From assembly GCA_947626505.1 (NCBI GenBank), contig CANQSN010000012.1, positions 1 to 39,701 of the forward strand: a stretch of DNA of 39,701 bases, in the 5' to 3' direction. Source of the stretch: an uncultured Lachnospiraceae bacterium. Its GTDB lineage: Bacteria > Bacillota > Clostridia > Lachnospirales > Lachnospiraceae. Below, piece after piece: positions 1-7,641 of the stretch. The stretch's first letter is position 1; each line of letters opens with the position of its first letter. The notes below the pieces were generated by a model. The model did no database searches. It was not told the DNA's origin and worked only from the letters and a program-made list of their open reading frames with translations. The translations under genes were made by a program, and so were the position numbers.

Positions 1-197
1 TTATAGTCGTAATCCTCAAATTCACTTACAACGCCTTTCAGTATGACTGCAAGAACCTCTTTATTGCTGCAAAGCTCTTTACTTATCTGGTCAAGCCCCT
101 TTGTATCCTCTGATAGCTGGAATGAGCTTAGCACCTCAACGCTGCCTTCGATTTTGTTTTTACCTGATTCGTTTCTTACGTTTTTATTTTTCCCCAA
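1..197 (-). CDS. N-terminus of a probable Rpn-family nuclease (partial)
   Basis: The first 65 codons of a minus-strand gene; the rest lies left of the window. The start chosen is TTG at 197-195, because an AAAGGAG ribosome binding site lies about six bases upstream and no in-frame ATG is near it. The protein opens with a Lys/Asn-rich stretch, then a segment ending NKEVLAVILKGVVSEFEDYD. A phrase of this kind (Asn-Lys-Glu-x-Leu-Ala, then an acidic E-F-x-D) is common near the N-terminus of Rpn recombination-promoting nuclease/putative transposase proteins of Lachnospiraceae, which carry a PD-(D/E)XK fold. The catalytic part is not in the window, so the family call rests on this short likeness only. 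An extended -10 element sits just upstream. Confidence 0.4.
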   Translation of the reverse strand, partial: MGKNKNVRNESGKNKIEGSVEVLSSFQLSEDTKGLDQISKELCSNKEVLAVILKGVVSEFEDYDY

Positions 198-215
198 ATG
201 TATCTCCTTTCTCAA

Positions 216-224
216 ATTATAACA
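216..224 (-). promoter_or_regulatory. Extended -10 promoter element for the minus-strand gene
   Basis: On the minus strand the sequence reads TG-T-TATAAT, a full extended -10 element. There is no good -35 box 17 bases upstream. Transcription would start about 12 bases before the TTG start codon, so the leader would be very short. This is inferred from motif match only. Confidence 0.3.
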
Positions 225-299
225 TGCCTTTGCTGTTTTGGCACGTATATTTTAGTTTTTTGTATATCCCTAGTTTAATACCAATTAAAAATTCTGTCC

Positions 300-316
300 A
301 ACAACCTGTGGTTGTT
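300..316. repeat. Perfect 7-bp dyad AACAACC-TGT-GGTTGTT
   Basis: Two perfect 7-bp arms flank a 3-bp centre. There is no T-run in register on either side, so it does not look like a normal terminator. It lies between the divergent minus-strand gene and the plus-strand membrane operon. A 10-bp perfect palindrome, TCGACGTCGA, follows at 330-339. Either could be a regulator site. Confidence 0.4.
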
Positions 317-381
317 AAAATTTGCGGATTCGACGTCGATTTCGACAAATGGAATTCTTTAAATTCTTTAAAATGGGGATT

Positions 382-453
382 TTCACTTTTTTGTTCACAC
401 GTTTAACACATTTTAGACACATATTTTTCACATGTTTTCACAATAAATTCACA
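382..453 (+). promoter_or_regulatory. Array of seven TTCACA-like direct repeats, about 11-bp period
   Basis: TTCACT (382), TTCACA (394), TTAACA (403), TAGACA (414), TTCACA (427), TTCACA (437) and TTCACA (448) follow one another in the same orientation. The CAC trinucleotides start at 384, 396, 407, 418, 429, 439 and 450, that is at steps of 12, 11, 11, 11, 10 and 11 bases, so all face one side of the helix. Direct TT(A/C/T)ACA hexamers at 11-bp steps are the known binding pattern of PhoP/OmpR-type response regulators in Bacillus. No such regulator is next to this site, so its identity is open. It ends about 280 bp before the next plus-strand gene. The rest of 225-649 is A+T-rich DNA with a doubled TTCTTTAAA near 356-370 and no gene that I can support. 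Confidence 0.4.
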
Positions 454-649
454 CTTTTTAGGCTGCTTATTTTTTATATTTAAGTTTTTATGTTTTTTAA
501 TGTTATTCTAAGACCTTTTGCCTTGGAAATGTATATAAGTCTAGGAATAGAACTAAGCAATCTTTGTACAGTGGAAAGCGTCACATCAATTGTAACACTA
601 AAAATATGAAAATATCTATTGTAAAATGCCCAAATATGAGATAAAATAA

Positions 650-677
650 TTGCATTGCGTAATCACAAAAGTATAAT
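650..677 (+). promoter_or_regulatory. Sigma-A-type promoter of the membrane-protein operon
   Basis: TTGCAT at 650-655 and TATAAT at 672-677 are separated by 16 bases. The -10 is perfect and the -35 matches four of six positions. The gene starts at 735, so the leader would be about 50 bases. Confidence 0.5.
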
Positions 678-734
678 AATAATTAAGAAATATGACTAAC
701 CTTATCATCAAAAAATTTATAGGAGGAAAGACAA

Positions 735-1151
735 ATGGCATGTTTTTTAGTACCGGCAGCGGAAGCAGTTATTACTACCGTCGCTTCAAAAGTAATTAAA
801 TCAAAGGAATCCTCTCCTGAAACAGTACATATCAGTCTTGATGATTCCACTGTAACAGAGGCGGTAAAAACGCCTTTTTCTCAAAAACTCAAATGGCTTA
901 GCAACCTTTTATGGGGAGGTTCGTCGCTGCTTGCTTTTGAGCATGTCTGGCATGGGGAAGTAGTTCCTTGGTTCCCATTTATATCTGTCGCCGACAATCC
1001 AGCTGATATTGCAATGATGTTTAATGAAATGCTTACCGTAGGAGTAACAATGGCAGTATTAGTAACAGCAGTATGGGGCGGTATTCTTGCTATTTCAAAT
1101 GTCATTGAAAAAAGAGCTGTCAAATCTGCAGACATTCTGCAATTGAAATAG
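735..1151 (+). CDS. Small membrane protein of unknown function, first of a pair
   Basis: A 138-residue protein that I do not recognise. The start is ATG with an AGGAGGA ribosome binding site eight bases upstream. It opens MACFLVPAAEAVITTVASKV, a mildly hydrophobic helix of small residues. A polar stretch (about 22-50) follows, then a Trp-rich hydrophobic segment (about 52-80), and a clear transmembrane helix at about 95-122 rich in Val, Ala and Gly. The tail is basic (Glu-Lys-Arg-Ala-Val-Lys). No catalytic or binding motif is visible. The next gene starts 12 bases on, also encodes a small membrane protein, and is followed by a terminator, so the two form a bicistronic unit and probably act together. 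The charge pattern suggests a cytoplasmic C-terminus. Confidence is high that it is a gene, none for function. Confidence 0.75.
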   Translation: MACFLVPAAEAVITTVASKVIKSKESSPETVHISLDDSTVTEAVKTPFSQKLKWLSNLLWGGSSLLAFEHVWHGEVVPWFPFISVADNPADIAMMFNEMLTVGVTMAVLVTAVWGGILAISNVIEKRAVKSADILQLK

Positions 1152-1163
1152 GAGGGTGCTGCC

Positions 1164-1481
1164 ATGGCCTTATTGACTACGGTTTTTGCTGCAATTACTT
1201 GTACGATTATATGGTATTGCACTGCACCTAAAAGTCAGATGAAGATTGGAATACTTTGTTTTATGTATTGGGGCGCATCCATTATGTGGTTTGTAGATGC
1301 TGTTTTTGAATATGCAAGAATTCACGAGAAATATTTCAATCCGGCTCCTGCGGATATGCTAAACGATTTTTATTTGGGATTATCGGTCGTAGCGCTTGGG
1401 CTTGTTATCTGGCTTGTAATTCTTCTTGTTAAAGATCCTAAGGGTGCTGTGAAATCTGCTCTTTTTAAGAAAAAAGACTAA
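1164..1481 (+). CDS. Small three-helix membrane protein of unknown function, second of a pair
   Basis: A 105-residue protein that I do not recognise. ATG is preceded by AGGAGGG at good spacing, 12 bases after the stop of the first gene. Three hydrophobic segments lie at about 3-20, 27-47 and 70-92. The loop between the second and third is polar and contains the segment EYARIHEKYFNPAPADMLND. The C-terminus is strongly basic (KSALFKKKD), which by the positive-inside rule places it in the cytoplasm. There is no known enzyme motif. An intrinsic terminator begins ten bases after the stop, closing the operon. The two proteins may form one complex, but this is only inferred from their pairing. Confidence 0.75.
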   Translation: MALLTTVFAAITCTIIWYCTAPKSQMKIGILCFMYWGASIMWFVDAVFEYARIHEKYFNPAPADMLNDFYLGLSVVALGLVIWLVILLVKDPKGAVKSALFKKKD

Positions 1482-1490
1482 AACATCATG

Positions 1491-1520
1491 CGGTTCTGCC
1501 AAGTGGCGGAACCGTTTTTT
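1491..1520 (+). terminator. Intrinsic terminator after the membrane-protein pair
   Basis: A 10-bp stem (CGGTTCTGCC with GGCGGAACCG, one G-T pair), a 4-base AAGT loop and six Ts. It ends the two-gene operon, just before the convergent HTH gene. Confidence 0.85.
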
Positions 1521-1528
1521 GCATAAAG

Positions 1529-1888
1529 TTAAATGCCGAGTATTTTTTTAATGGCGGGATGCATTTCAGGATGGCTTCGGTAAGACATAAGCATTTCAGT
1601 TTCGTGCATGGATATCATATTAAGGTTGAACAAAGAAGGATTTTTACGAATCTGAAATGTACCTAATACATCTGTTATGTTATACATATCGCATAGATTT
1701 AAAAAGGTATATGGGTTCGGAGAGGACTGTGCGCTTTCCCACGCGTATAATGCCGAGCTTGTGACGTCTTGTATGTTATTTTCAGAAAGTATACGAGCTA
1801 CAGTGTGAATATCAAGTCCGACCTCCTTACGTGATTTTTTTAGAATGGTTGAAGACAGATTTTGAAATTCTGCCGCATTTGTAGTCAT
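1529..1888 (-). CDS. Small helix-turn-helix (XRE-like) DNA-binding protein
   Basis: A 119-residue probable transcription regulator. The ATG at 1888 has an AGGAAA site about six bases upstream. Residues about 10-75 fit a Cro/C1-type fold: RKEVGLDIHTVARILSENN resembles the first helices, SSALYAWESAQSSPNP the recognition helix and its turn, and TFLNLCDMYNI the fifth helix. The C-terminus, MHETEMLMSYRSHPEMHPAI with KKILGI, resembles the tail found on many Firmicutes phage-type and chromosomal XRE proteins (an E-x-L-x-x-Y-R-x-H-P-E-M-x-x-A motif). It is convergent with the membrane-protein operon and has no partner toxin or metalloprotease beside it. Possible targets include its own promoter or the noncoding DNA to its right. 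Fold call is fairly secure, target unknown. Confidence 0.7.
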   Translation of the reverse strand: MTTNAAEFQNLSSTILKKSRKEVGLDIHTVARILSENNIQDVTSSALYAWESAQSSPNPYTFLNLCDMYNITDVLGTFQIRKNPSLFNLNMISMHETEMLMSYRSHPEMHPAIKKILGI

Positions 1889-2078
1889 GATATTTCCTTT
1901 CTATTAAAATATGTGCAGCCTCCTTATAATGCCGGAAACCGTATAATTGCAATAATCCATTTATTAATGATAACACATAAACAGTCTTGTTTGTGAGAGG
2001 TTTTTGCAGATTGATATAAAGTTTGTTTCCTTTAGTATTGAAGAATGTCAAAAAAATTAAAAAATTGTTAAAAATGCC

Positions 2079-2107
2079 TTGATTTTTTGTAAAATAGTCT
2101 ATATAAT
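2079..2107 (+). promoter_or_regulatory. Strong promoter in front of a stretch without an ORF
   Basis: TTGATT at 2079-2084 and a perfect TATAAT at 2102-2107 are separated by 17 bases. The predicted start is near 2114. No gene with a ribosome binding site follows before the terminator at 2250-2282. Confidence 0.55.
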
Positions 2108-2113
2108 TTGAAA

Positions 2114-2282
2114 TATAGACAAAGATAGAGAAGAAAGTTGTGCAGAGTGTAAAGAGATCTGTACTATAGTCGTTTGATTTGTAAGATGGTGATACTATCT
2201 TTTAGCTTATGCATACATTGGTTTGAACCTATAAATTTAATGTTATTAGCGCAGCTCTGATTGATTTCAGGGCTGCGTTTTT
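2114..2282 (+). ncRNA. Candidate small RNA of about 170 nt
   Basis: A near-consensus promoter (2079-2107) and a strong terminator (2250-2282) bracket about 170 bases with no supportable ORF. The interior has a second hairpin with an 8-bp stem and 3-base loop (2183-2190 with 2194-2201). I compared it by eye with 6S RNA, SRP RNA, tmRNA, T-box and common riboswitch motifs and saw no match. A separate promoter for proC follows directly, so this unit need not be a proC leader. The limits are inferred from the signals, not from any family match. The flanking 1889-2078, back to the HTH gene, shows nothing else I can support. Confidence 0.35.
2250..2282 (+). terminator. Intrinsic terminator upstream of proC
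   Basis: An 11-bp stem (CGCAGCTCTGA with TCAGGGCTGCG, one G-T pair), a 6-base loop and a run of five Ts. It ends any transcript from the promoter at 2079. Confidence 0.8.
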
Positions 2283-2284
2283 GC

Positions 2285-2313
2285 TTAACAAATTTATCCA
2301 ATTAGGGTATAAT
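2285..2313 (+). promoter_or_regulatory. Sigma-A-type promoter of proC
   Basis: TTAACA at 2285-2290 and TATAAT at 2308-2313, with a 17-base spacer. The -35 box begins within three bases of the upstream terminator. The proC start codon is 46 bases after the -10 box. Confidence 0.6.
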
Positions 2314-2359
2314 TGTTAATAACTATAAATTGATTTTAAATTGTGAGGAGGCAATAGAT

Positions 2360-3157
2360 ATGAAGATTGGATTTATTGGATGCGGCAATATGGCAAATGC
2401 AATGATTGGAGGACTTATTTCAAAAGGTACGTTTCAGGTTGATGAGGTTATAGCTTCAGATGGTAATGAGGGGGCGCTTTCAAGGGCAAAGGATAAATAC
2501 AATATAACGACTACCACTGATAATAAAGAGGTGGTGAAGGCTTCTGATATAGTTATTTTGTCAATAAAGCCGATGTATTATGAAGAAGTTATAAAGGAGA
2601 TTAACAGTATAGCCAGAAAGGAACAGATTATTATTTCAATTGCTCCCGGTAAGACGCTTAGATGGATTGCGGAACAGTTTGGAAGCTCTGAGTACAAGTT
2701 GGTCAGAACTATGCCCAATACGCCGGCGCTGGTAGGGGAGGGTATTACCGGCATTACTTCGTCAGAAACTTTAACTGATGAGGATATTGAGATTGTTTTA
2801 AAGATTTTTAACAGCTTTGGAAGGGCGGAGTTGATTCCGGAGTCATTGATGAATGTAGTGGTTTCTGTAAGCGGAAGTTCACCGGCGTATGTATTTATGT
2901 TTATTGAGGCTATGGCAGATGCGGCAGTGGCAGATGGAATGCCAAGGGCTCAGGCTTATACATTTGCGGCGCAGTCGGTACTTGGAAGCGCTAAGATGGT
3001 TCTGGAAACGGGAAAGCATCCGGGTGAGCTTAAGGATATGGTATGCAGTCCCGGCGGTACCACAATCGAGGCAGTCAGGGTATTAGAAGAGAAGGGAATG
3101 CGAAGCGCGGTTATAGAGGCTATGAAGGCTTGCACCAAAAAGGCGGGAGATTGCTAG
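2360..3157 (+). CDS. proC: Pyrroline-5-carboxylate reductase
   Basis: A 265-residue enzyme, the normal family length. It catalyses the last step of proline synthesis, NAD(P)H-dependent reduction of pyrroline-5-carboxylate, in the cytoplasm. The start is ATG at 2360 (MKIGFIG), with GAGGAGG about nine bases upstream; an in-frame codon 30 bases earlier lacks such a site. Residues 1-15 give the Rossmann loop GFIGCGNMANAM. RTMPNTPALVGEGITG is the conserved cofactor/substrate loop. VSGSSPAYVFMFIEAMADAA and the C-terminal MVCSPGGTTIEAVRVLEEKG are the dimerisation and active-site signatures. It has its own promoter after a terminator. dnaE starts 68 bases downstream with its own ribosome binding site; I saw no terminator between, so read-through is possible. 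No proA or proB is nearby. Confidence 0.97.
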   Translation: MKIGFIGCGNMANAMIGGLISKGTFQVDEVIASDGNEGALSRAKDKYNITTTTDNKEVVKASDIVILSIKPMYYEEVIKEINSIARKEQIIISIAPGKTLRWIAEQFGSSEYKLVRTMPNTPALVGEGITGITSSETLTDEDIEIVLKIFNSFGRAELIPESLMNVVVSVSGSSPAYVFMFIEAMADAAVADGMPRAQAYTFAAQSVLGSAKMVLETGKHPGELKDMVCSPGGTTIEAVRVLEEKGMRSAVIEAMKACTKKAGDC

Positions 3158-3225
3158 CGGTTTTGTAATAGTGATTGGTTATTGGGTAAGAACACCTTGC
3201 AACTGTATATAATAAGGAGAATATT

Positions 3226-6200
3226 ATGTTTACACATTTACATGTACATACTGAATACAGCTTGCTTGATGGATTTAGCAGGATTAAAGAGCTTGTGCAT
3301 AGGGCAAAGGAACTCAATATGGATAGTCTTGCCATTACGGACCATGGTGTAATGTATGGCGTTATTGATTTTTATAAAGCATGCAGGGAGGAGGGCGTTA
3401 AACCTGTTATTGGCTGCGAGGTATATGTGGCAGTGGCTTCCCGATTTGAAAAAGAGAGTGTTAAAGGAGAAAATAGGTACCACCATCTTGTATTACTGGC
3501 GGAAAATGATACCGGCTACCATAATTTGATAAAGCTTGTTTCAAGAGGTTTTACAGAGGGCTTTTACTATAAGCCTAGGGTTGATAAGGAGCTGCTTAAA
3601 GAGTATCATGAGGGGATTATTGCCCTCTCTGCCTGTTTGGCGGGGGAGGTATCAAGCTATCTTAAAATTGGTTTTTATGAGGAAGCATTAAAGGCAGCGT
3701 TAGAATTGCAGGATATTTTCGGAAAGGGTAATTTTTTTCTGGAGCTTCAGGATCATGGAATAGATGCACAAAAAACTGTAAATCAGGGGATTTTGCGTAT
3801 TCATAAGGAGACCGGCATCCCGATGGTAGCTACAAATGATTCTCACTATACCTATGCGGAGGATGCAGTTGCTCATGATGTTTTATTGTGTATACAGACA
3901 GGAAAGCTTGTATCGGACAAGGACCGTATGAGGTATGATGGCGGACAGTATTATCTGAAATCAGAGGAGGAGATGAATATGTTGTTTCCCTATGCTTTGG
4001 AGGCTATAGGGAATACACATAAAATAGCAGAGCGGTGCAATGTTAATATTGTATTTGGAGAGCAGAAGCTTCCAAAGTATGATGTGCCGAATGGAGAGGA
4101 TACCTACAATTACTTTAGAAGGCTGTGCGAGGAAGGATTTGTCAACCGCTATGGTGATGTAAAGGAACAGAAGAAGCTTGAAGAATATAGGGTGCGTTTG
4201 GAGCATGAGATGTCAACAATACGGGACATGGGATATGTTGATTATTTCCTGATTGTGTGGGATTTCATAAAGTACGCAAAAGAGAACGGGATTGCTGTAG
4301 GTCCGGGGAGGGGTTCTGCTGCGGGAAGTATGGTTTCTTACTGTCTTAACATAACCGGAATTGACCCAATGCATTTTAATCTGATGTTTGAACGTTTTCT
4401 TAATCCTGAACGTGTTACAATGCCGGATATAGACGTTGATTTCTGTCCGGAGAGGCGGCAGGAGGTAATAGATTATGTAGTGGATAAGTATGGGAAGGAC
4501 AATGTTGTACAGATTGTTACATTTGGTACCATGAAGGCGAAAATGGTTATACGCGATGTTGGAAGGGTTTTAAATGTTCCCTACGCAGAGGTAGATAAGG
4601 TTGCAAAAATGATTCCATTTGAACTGAATATTACCATTGAAAAAGCAATGTCACATAATACGGAGCTTAAGACACTGTATGATACAAATGAGGAAATACA
4701 TAATCTGATTGATTTGGCAATGAGGCTTGAGGGACTTCCGCGTCATGCAGCAACTCATGCGGCAGGCGTGGTGATTGGTGCAAAGCCCATTGATGAGTAT
4801 GTCCCGCTGTCAAGAGGCTCAGAGGATACAATAAATACCCAGTTTACTATGACTACCATTGAGGAGCTGGGACTATTAAAAATGGATTTTCTTGGATTAA
4901 GGAATCTTACGGTTATTCAGAATGCAGTAACAATGGCGGTTAATAATACCGGAAAGAATATTGATTTTGACCATATGGGCTATGATGATCCTAAGGTGTA
5001 TGAGCTGATTAGCTCCGGTCAGTGCGAGGGGATGTTTCAGCTTGAAAGCGCCGGAATGAAGTCATTTATGAGAGATTTAAAGCCGCAGTGCTTTGATGAT
5101 GTAGTGGCGGGAATTGCCCTTTATCGCCCGGGTCCTATGGACTTTATCCCAAGGTATATTAAGGGCAAGGAGAATCAGGATACTATTTCGTATGAATGTC
5201 CTCAGTTAGAAGCTATATTAAAGCCTACCTATGGCTGTATTGTATATCAGGAGCAGGTGATGCAGATTGTAATAGAGCTTGCAGGCTACAGCATGGGACA
5301 AAGCGATTTGGTAAGACGCGCTATGTCCAAAAAGAAAACCTCTGTGATGGAGGAGGAACGGAAGAATTTTGTATATGGCAATGATGAGCTTGGTATTGAC
5401 GGATGTGTAAGGAGAGGTATTCCCGAAGCAACAGCAAACCGTATTTATGATGAAATGATTGATTTTGGTAAATATGCATTTAACAAATCCCATGCGGCGG
5501 CATATGCGGTAGTATCTTATCAGACTGCATGGCTTAAATGTTATTATCCTGTGGAATTTATGGCGGCGTTACTTACATCAGTTTTGGGTAATACAGGAAA
5601 AATAAGTGAATATATATATCATTGCAGGCAGATGGGAATAGAGATTCTTCCGCCGGATGTAAATGAATCCGGAGATGGATTTACTGCATCCGGAAATAAA
5701 ATCCGATACGGGATTTCTGCCATAAAGAGTCTTGGAAGACCGGTTGTCGAGGCAATTATTTCCGAGCGTAATAGAGGCGGAGTATACCATGACCTTTACG
5801 ATTTTGTGGAGAGGCTTACACCCAAGGAGGCAAATAAAAGGACTTTGGAAAATCTTATAAAGGGCGGAGCGATGGACAGCCTTTTAGCGACAAGAAAGCA
5901 GATGATGCAGGTGTATGCCAAAGTGTTGGAAAATGTGGCTATAGAAAAGAAACAAAAGATTACGGGGCAGATGACGCTTTTTGATATGATGGAAGGGGAG
6001 AAACAAAAGTACAGGGTTCAGTATCCGGATTGCGGCGAGTATTCCAAGGATGTAAAATTTGCATTTGAAAAGGAGGTGCTGGGAGTTTACGCCAGCGGGC
6101 ACCCGTTAGAGGACTATGCAGAAAAGATGCAGAGGAATGTAAACGCTACTGCACTGGATTTTGTTATTGATGAGGAAACCGGAAATTGCAAAGTTAAGGA

Positions 6201-6717
6201 TAACCAGTTTTATATTATTGGAGGTATGATTGAAAGCGTAACAGTAAAGACAACAAGGAAGGGACAGCAAATGGCATTTGTAAGACTGGAGGATATGCTG
6301 TCTTCAGTGGAGGTAGTGGTATTTAACAGAATGTTTGAGCAGTATAAGCAGCTTTTGACAGAAGATAAAAAGATATACATAAAGGGACGGGCAAATGTAA
6401 CAGAGTCAGAGGCTAAGCTTATCTGCGATAAGATTGTACCATTTGAGGATGTACCGAAGGAGCTGTGGCTGCAATTCAGTAATAAAGCAGAATATATGGA
6501 GGAAAGAGATTCTCTTATGGAGCTTTTAACTGCTTATCATGATGAATACCAGTCGGAAATACCAGTGGTGATTTACTGTAGGGAGGATAAGGCGGTGCTG
6601 CGTCTTGAAAGGCAGTATTATGTCAGTGATGAGAAGGGATTAATGAAACTTTTAGAAGAAAAGTATACCGATAAAAATGTAAGGATAAAAGAAAAGAGTG
6701 TTTTAACTATTTTATAA
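3226..6717 (+). CDS. dnaE: DNA polymerase III alpha subunit, DnaE type
   Basis: A 1163-residue replicative DNA polymerase. ATG follows AAGGAG at eight bases. The N-terminal PHP domain (1-about 270) keeps the metal-binding set: HLHVHTEYS at the start, ITDHGVMYG, GCEVYV, HHLVLL, NDSHY and AHDVL. The polymerase core follows with GPGRGSAAGSMVSY and PDIDVDFCPERR, whose Asp401 and Asp403 are catalytic, and a third Asp near 554 in LLKMDFLG. YRPGPMDFIPRYI and FNKSHAAAYA are further core motifs. A likely internal beta-clamp-binding peptide, QMTLF, lies at 915-919. The OB fold (about 1010-1090, near FYIIGGMIESV) and a C-terminal tail complete it. Low-GC Firmicutes usually also have PolC, which is not here. 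The methyltransferase gene follows with 14 bases between, so the two are probably co-transcribed. Confidence 0.97.
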   Translation: MFTHLHVHTEYSLLDGFSRIKELVHRAKELNMDSLAITDHGVMYGVIDFYKACREEGVKPVIGCEVYVAVASRFEKESVKGENRYHHLVLLAENDTGYHNLIKLVSRGFTEGFYYKPRVDKELLKEYHEGIIALSACLAGEVSSYLKIGFYEEALKAALELQDIFGKGNFFLELQDHGIDAQKTVNQGILRIHKETGIPMVATNDSHYTYAEDAVAHDVLLCIQTGKLVSDKDRMRYDGGQYYLKSEEEMNMLFPYALEAIGNTHKIAERCNVNIVFGEQKLPKYDVPNGEDTYNYFRRLCEEGFVNRYGDVKEQKKLEEYRVRLEHEMSTIRDMGYVDYFLIVWDFIKYAKENGIAVGPGRGSAAGSMVSYCLNITGIDPMHFNLMFERFLNPERVTMPDIDVDFCPERRQEVIDYVVDKYGKDNVVQIVTFGTMKAKMVIRDVGRVLNVPYAEVDKVAKMIPFELNITIEKAMSHNTELKTLYDTNEEIHNLIDLAMRLEGLPRHAATHAAGVVIGAKPIDEYVPLSRGSEDTINTQFTMTTIEELGLLKMDFLGLRNLTVIQNAVTMAVNNTGKNIDFDHMGYDDPKVYELISSGQCEGMFQLESAGMKSFMRDLKPQCFDDVVAGIALYRPGPMDFIPRYIKGKENQDTISYECPQLEAILKPTYGCIVYQEQVMQIVIELAGYSMGQSDLVRRAMSKKKTSVMEEERKNFVYGNDELGIDGCVRRGIPEATANRIYDEMIDFGKYAFNKSHAAAYAVVSYQTAWLKCYYPVEFMAALLTSVLGNTGKISEYIYHCRQMGIEILPPDVNESGDGFTASGNKIRYGISAIKSLGRPVVEAIISERNRGGVYHDLYDFVERLTPKEANKRTLENLIKGGAMDSLLATRKQMMQVYAKVLENVAIEKKQKITGQMTLFDMMEGEKQKYRVQYPDCGEYSKDVKFAFEKEVLGVYASGHPLEDYAEKMQRNVNATALDFVIDEETGNCKVKDNQFYIIGGMIESVTVKTTRKGQQMAFVRLEDMLSSVEVVVFNRMFEQYKQLLTEDKKIYIKGRANVTESEAKLICDKIVPFEDVPKELWLQFSNKAEYMEERDSLMELLTAYHDEYQSEIPVVIYCREDKAVLRLERQYYVSDEKGLMKLLEEKYTDKNVRIKEKSVLTIL

Positions 6718-6731
6718 GGTTGGTATTAGTT

Positions 6732-7505
6732 ATGATTACAAGCTTAGCAAATCAACAGATTAAGCAGATATTAAAATTGCAGAAAAGCGCCGCTTACCGC
6801 AGGAAACAGGGGCTTTTTATTGTAGAGGGAATAAGGATGTTTAAAGAGGTGCCAAGACATTTGGCTAAACAGGTGCTGGTTACAGAGGAATGCTATGAAG
6901 GTCACAGTAAGCTGTTTGAAGGGCTTCCGTTTGAATTGGTAAGCTCAAAGGTGTATAAAGCGATTTCCGATACAATGGCGCCGCAGGGAATACTTGTGGT
7001 AGCAAAGCAGCTTAGTTATACATGGGAGCAGGTGACAGCGGGTGAAAAACCGGCGCTTATATTGCTGGAGCATTTGCAGGACCCCGGTAATCTTGGTACA
7101 ATTATTAGAATGGCGGAGGGAGCTGGGATTACAGGAATAATCCTCTCGAAAGATACTGTTGACATATATAATTCTAAGGTTATCCGTTCTACAATGGGTT
7201 CTGTTTTTAGGGTACCGTTCCTTTATGTGGAGGATGTCATTAAGTCAGCAGAGCTATTAAATCAGCAGGGGATTTGTACCTATGCTGCGCATTTGCAGGG
7301 CGAGGAGTTATACAGCTATGATTATACAAAGGGCAGTTGTGTGTTTATAGGTAACGAAGGCAATGGGCTTAGTGACGGGCTTACAAAAGAAGCGAGGTAT
7401 AAGCTTAGAATTCCGATGGAGGGGAAGGTGGAGTCTCTTAATGCTGCTACGGCTGCTACAATAATCTCTTATGAGATGTTGAGACAACGAAGGTATTGCC
7501 ATTAA
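6732..7505 (+). CDS. SpoU/TrmH-family RNA 2'-O-methyltransferase
   Basis: A 257-residue SAM-dependent methyltransferase that modifies 2'-hydroxyls of rRNA or tRNA (RlmB/TrmH-like, trefoil-knot SPOUT fold). I chose ATG at 6732 (MITSLANQQIKQI); the TTG 12 bases earlier abuts the only Shine-Dalgarno-like bases. Residues 1-90 form the substrate-binding domain, with the typical RRKQGLFIVEGIRMFKE. The SPOUT motifs follow: LLEHLQDPGNLGTIIRMAEG (motif 1, Asn and Arg), CVFIGNEGNGLS (motif 2), and IPMEGKVESLNAATAATI (motif 3). It follows dnaE by 14 bases with a weak ribosome binding site, suggesting an operon or coupled translation. Exact target nucleotide cannot be told from sequence. Confidence 0.92.
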   Translation: MITSLANQQIKQILKLQKSAAYRRKQGLFIVEGIRMFKEVPRHLAKQVLVTEECYEGHSKLFEGLPFELVSSKVYKAISDTMAPQGILVVAKQLSYTWEQVTAGEKPALILLEHLQDPGNLGTIIRMAEGAGITGIILSKDTVDIYNSKVIRSTMGSVFRVPFLYVEDVIKSAELLNQQGICTYAAHLQGEELYSYDYTKGSCVFIGNEGNGLSDGLTKEARYKLRIPMEGKVESLNAATAATIISYEMLRQRRYCH

Positions 7506-7641
7506 ATTGGCTTGATGTGGAAGAAACATTCCCTTGTGTAAAAGGGGCAAATGTAGTAATATTATACATAGGTGAAACAGACCGTATATGTTGTGTTTAC
7601 ATGAAAACATATGTATTAATACTAAGTAAGGAGGGAAAAAT

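Noticed and set aside
101-406. A plus-strand ORF of 101 codons
   Set aside because: It runs through the promoter and start of the minus-strand gene, has no ribosome binding site and its composition is that of noncoding A+T-rich DNA.
1827-2051. A 74-codon minus-strand ORF upstream of the HTH gene
   Set aside because: It starts at TTG without a ribosome binding site and overlaps the start of the HTH gene in another frame.
2330-2359. Longer N-terminus for ProC
   Set aside because: The extra residues have no family counterpart and the ribosome binding site lies inside the extension.
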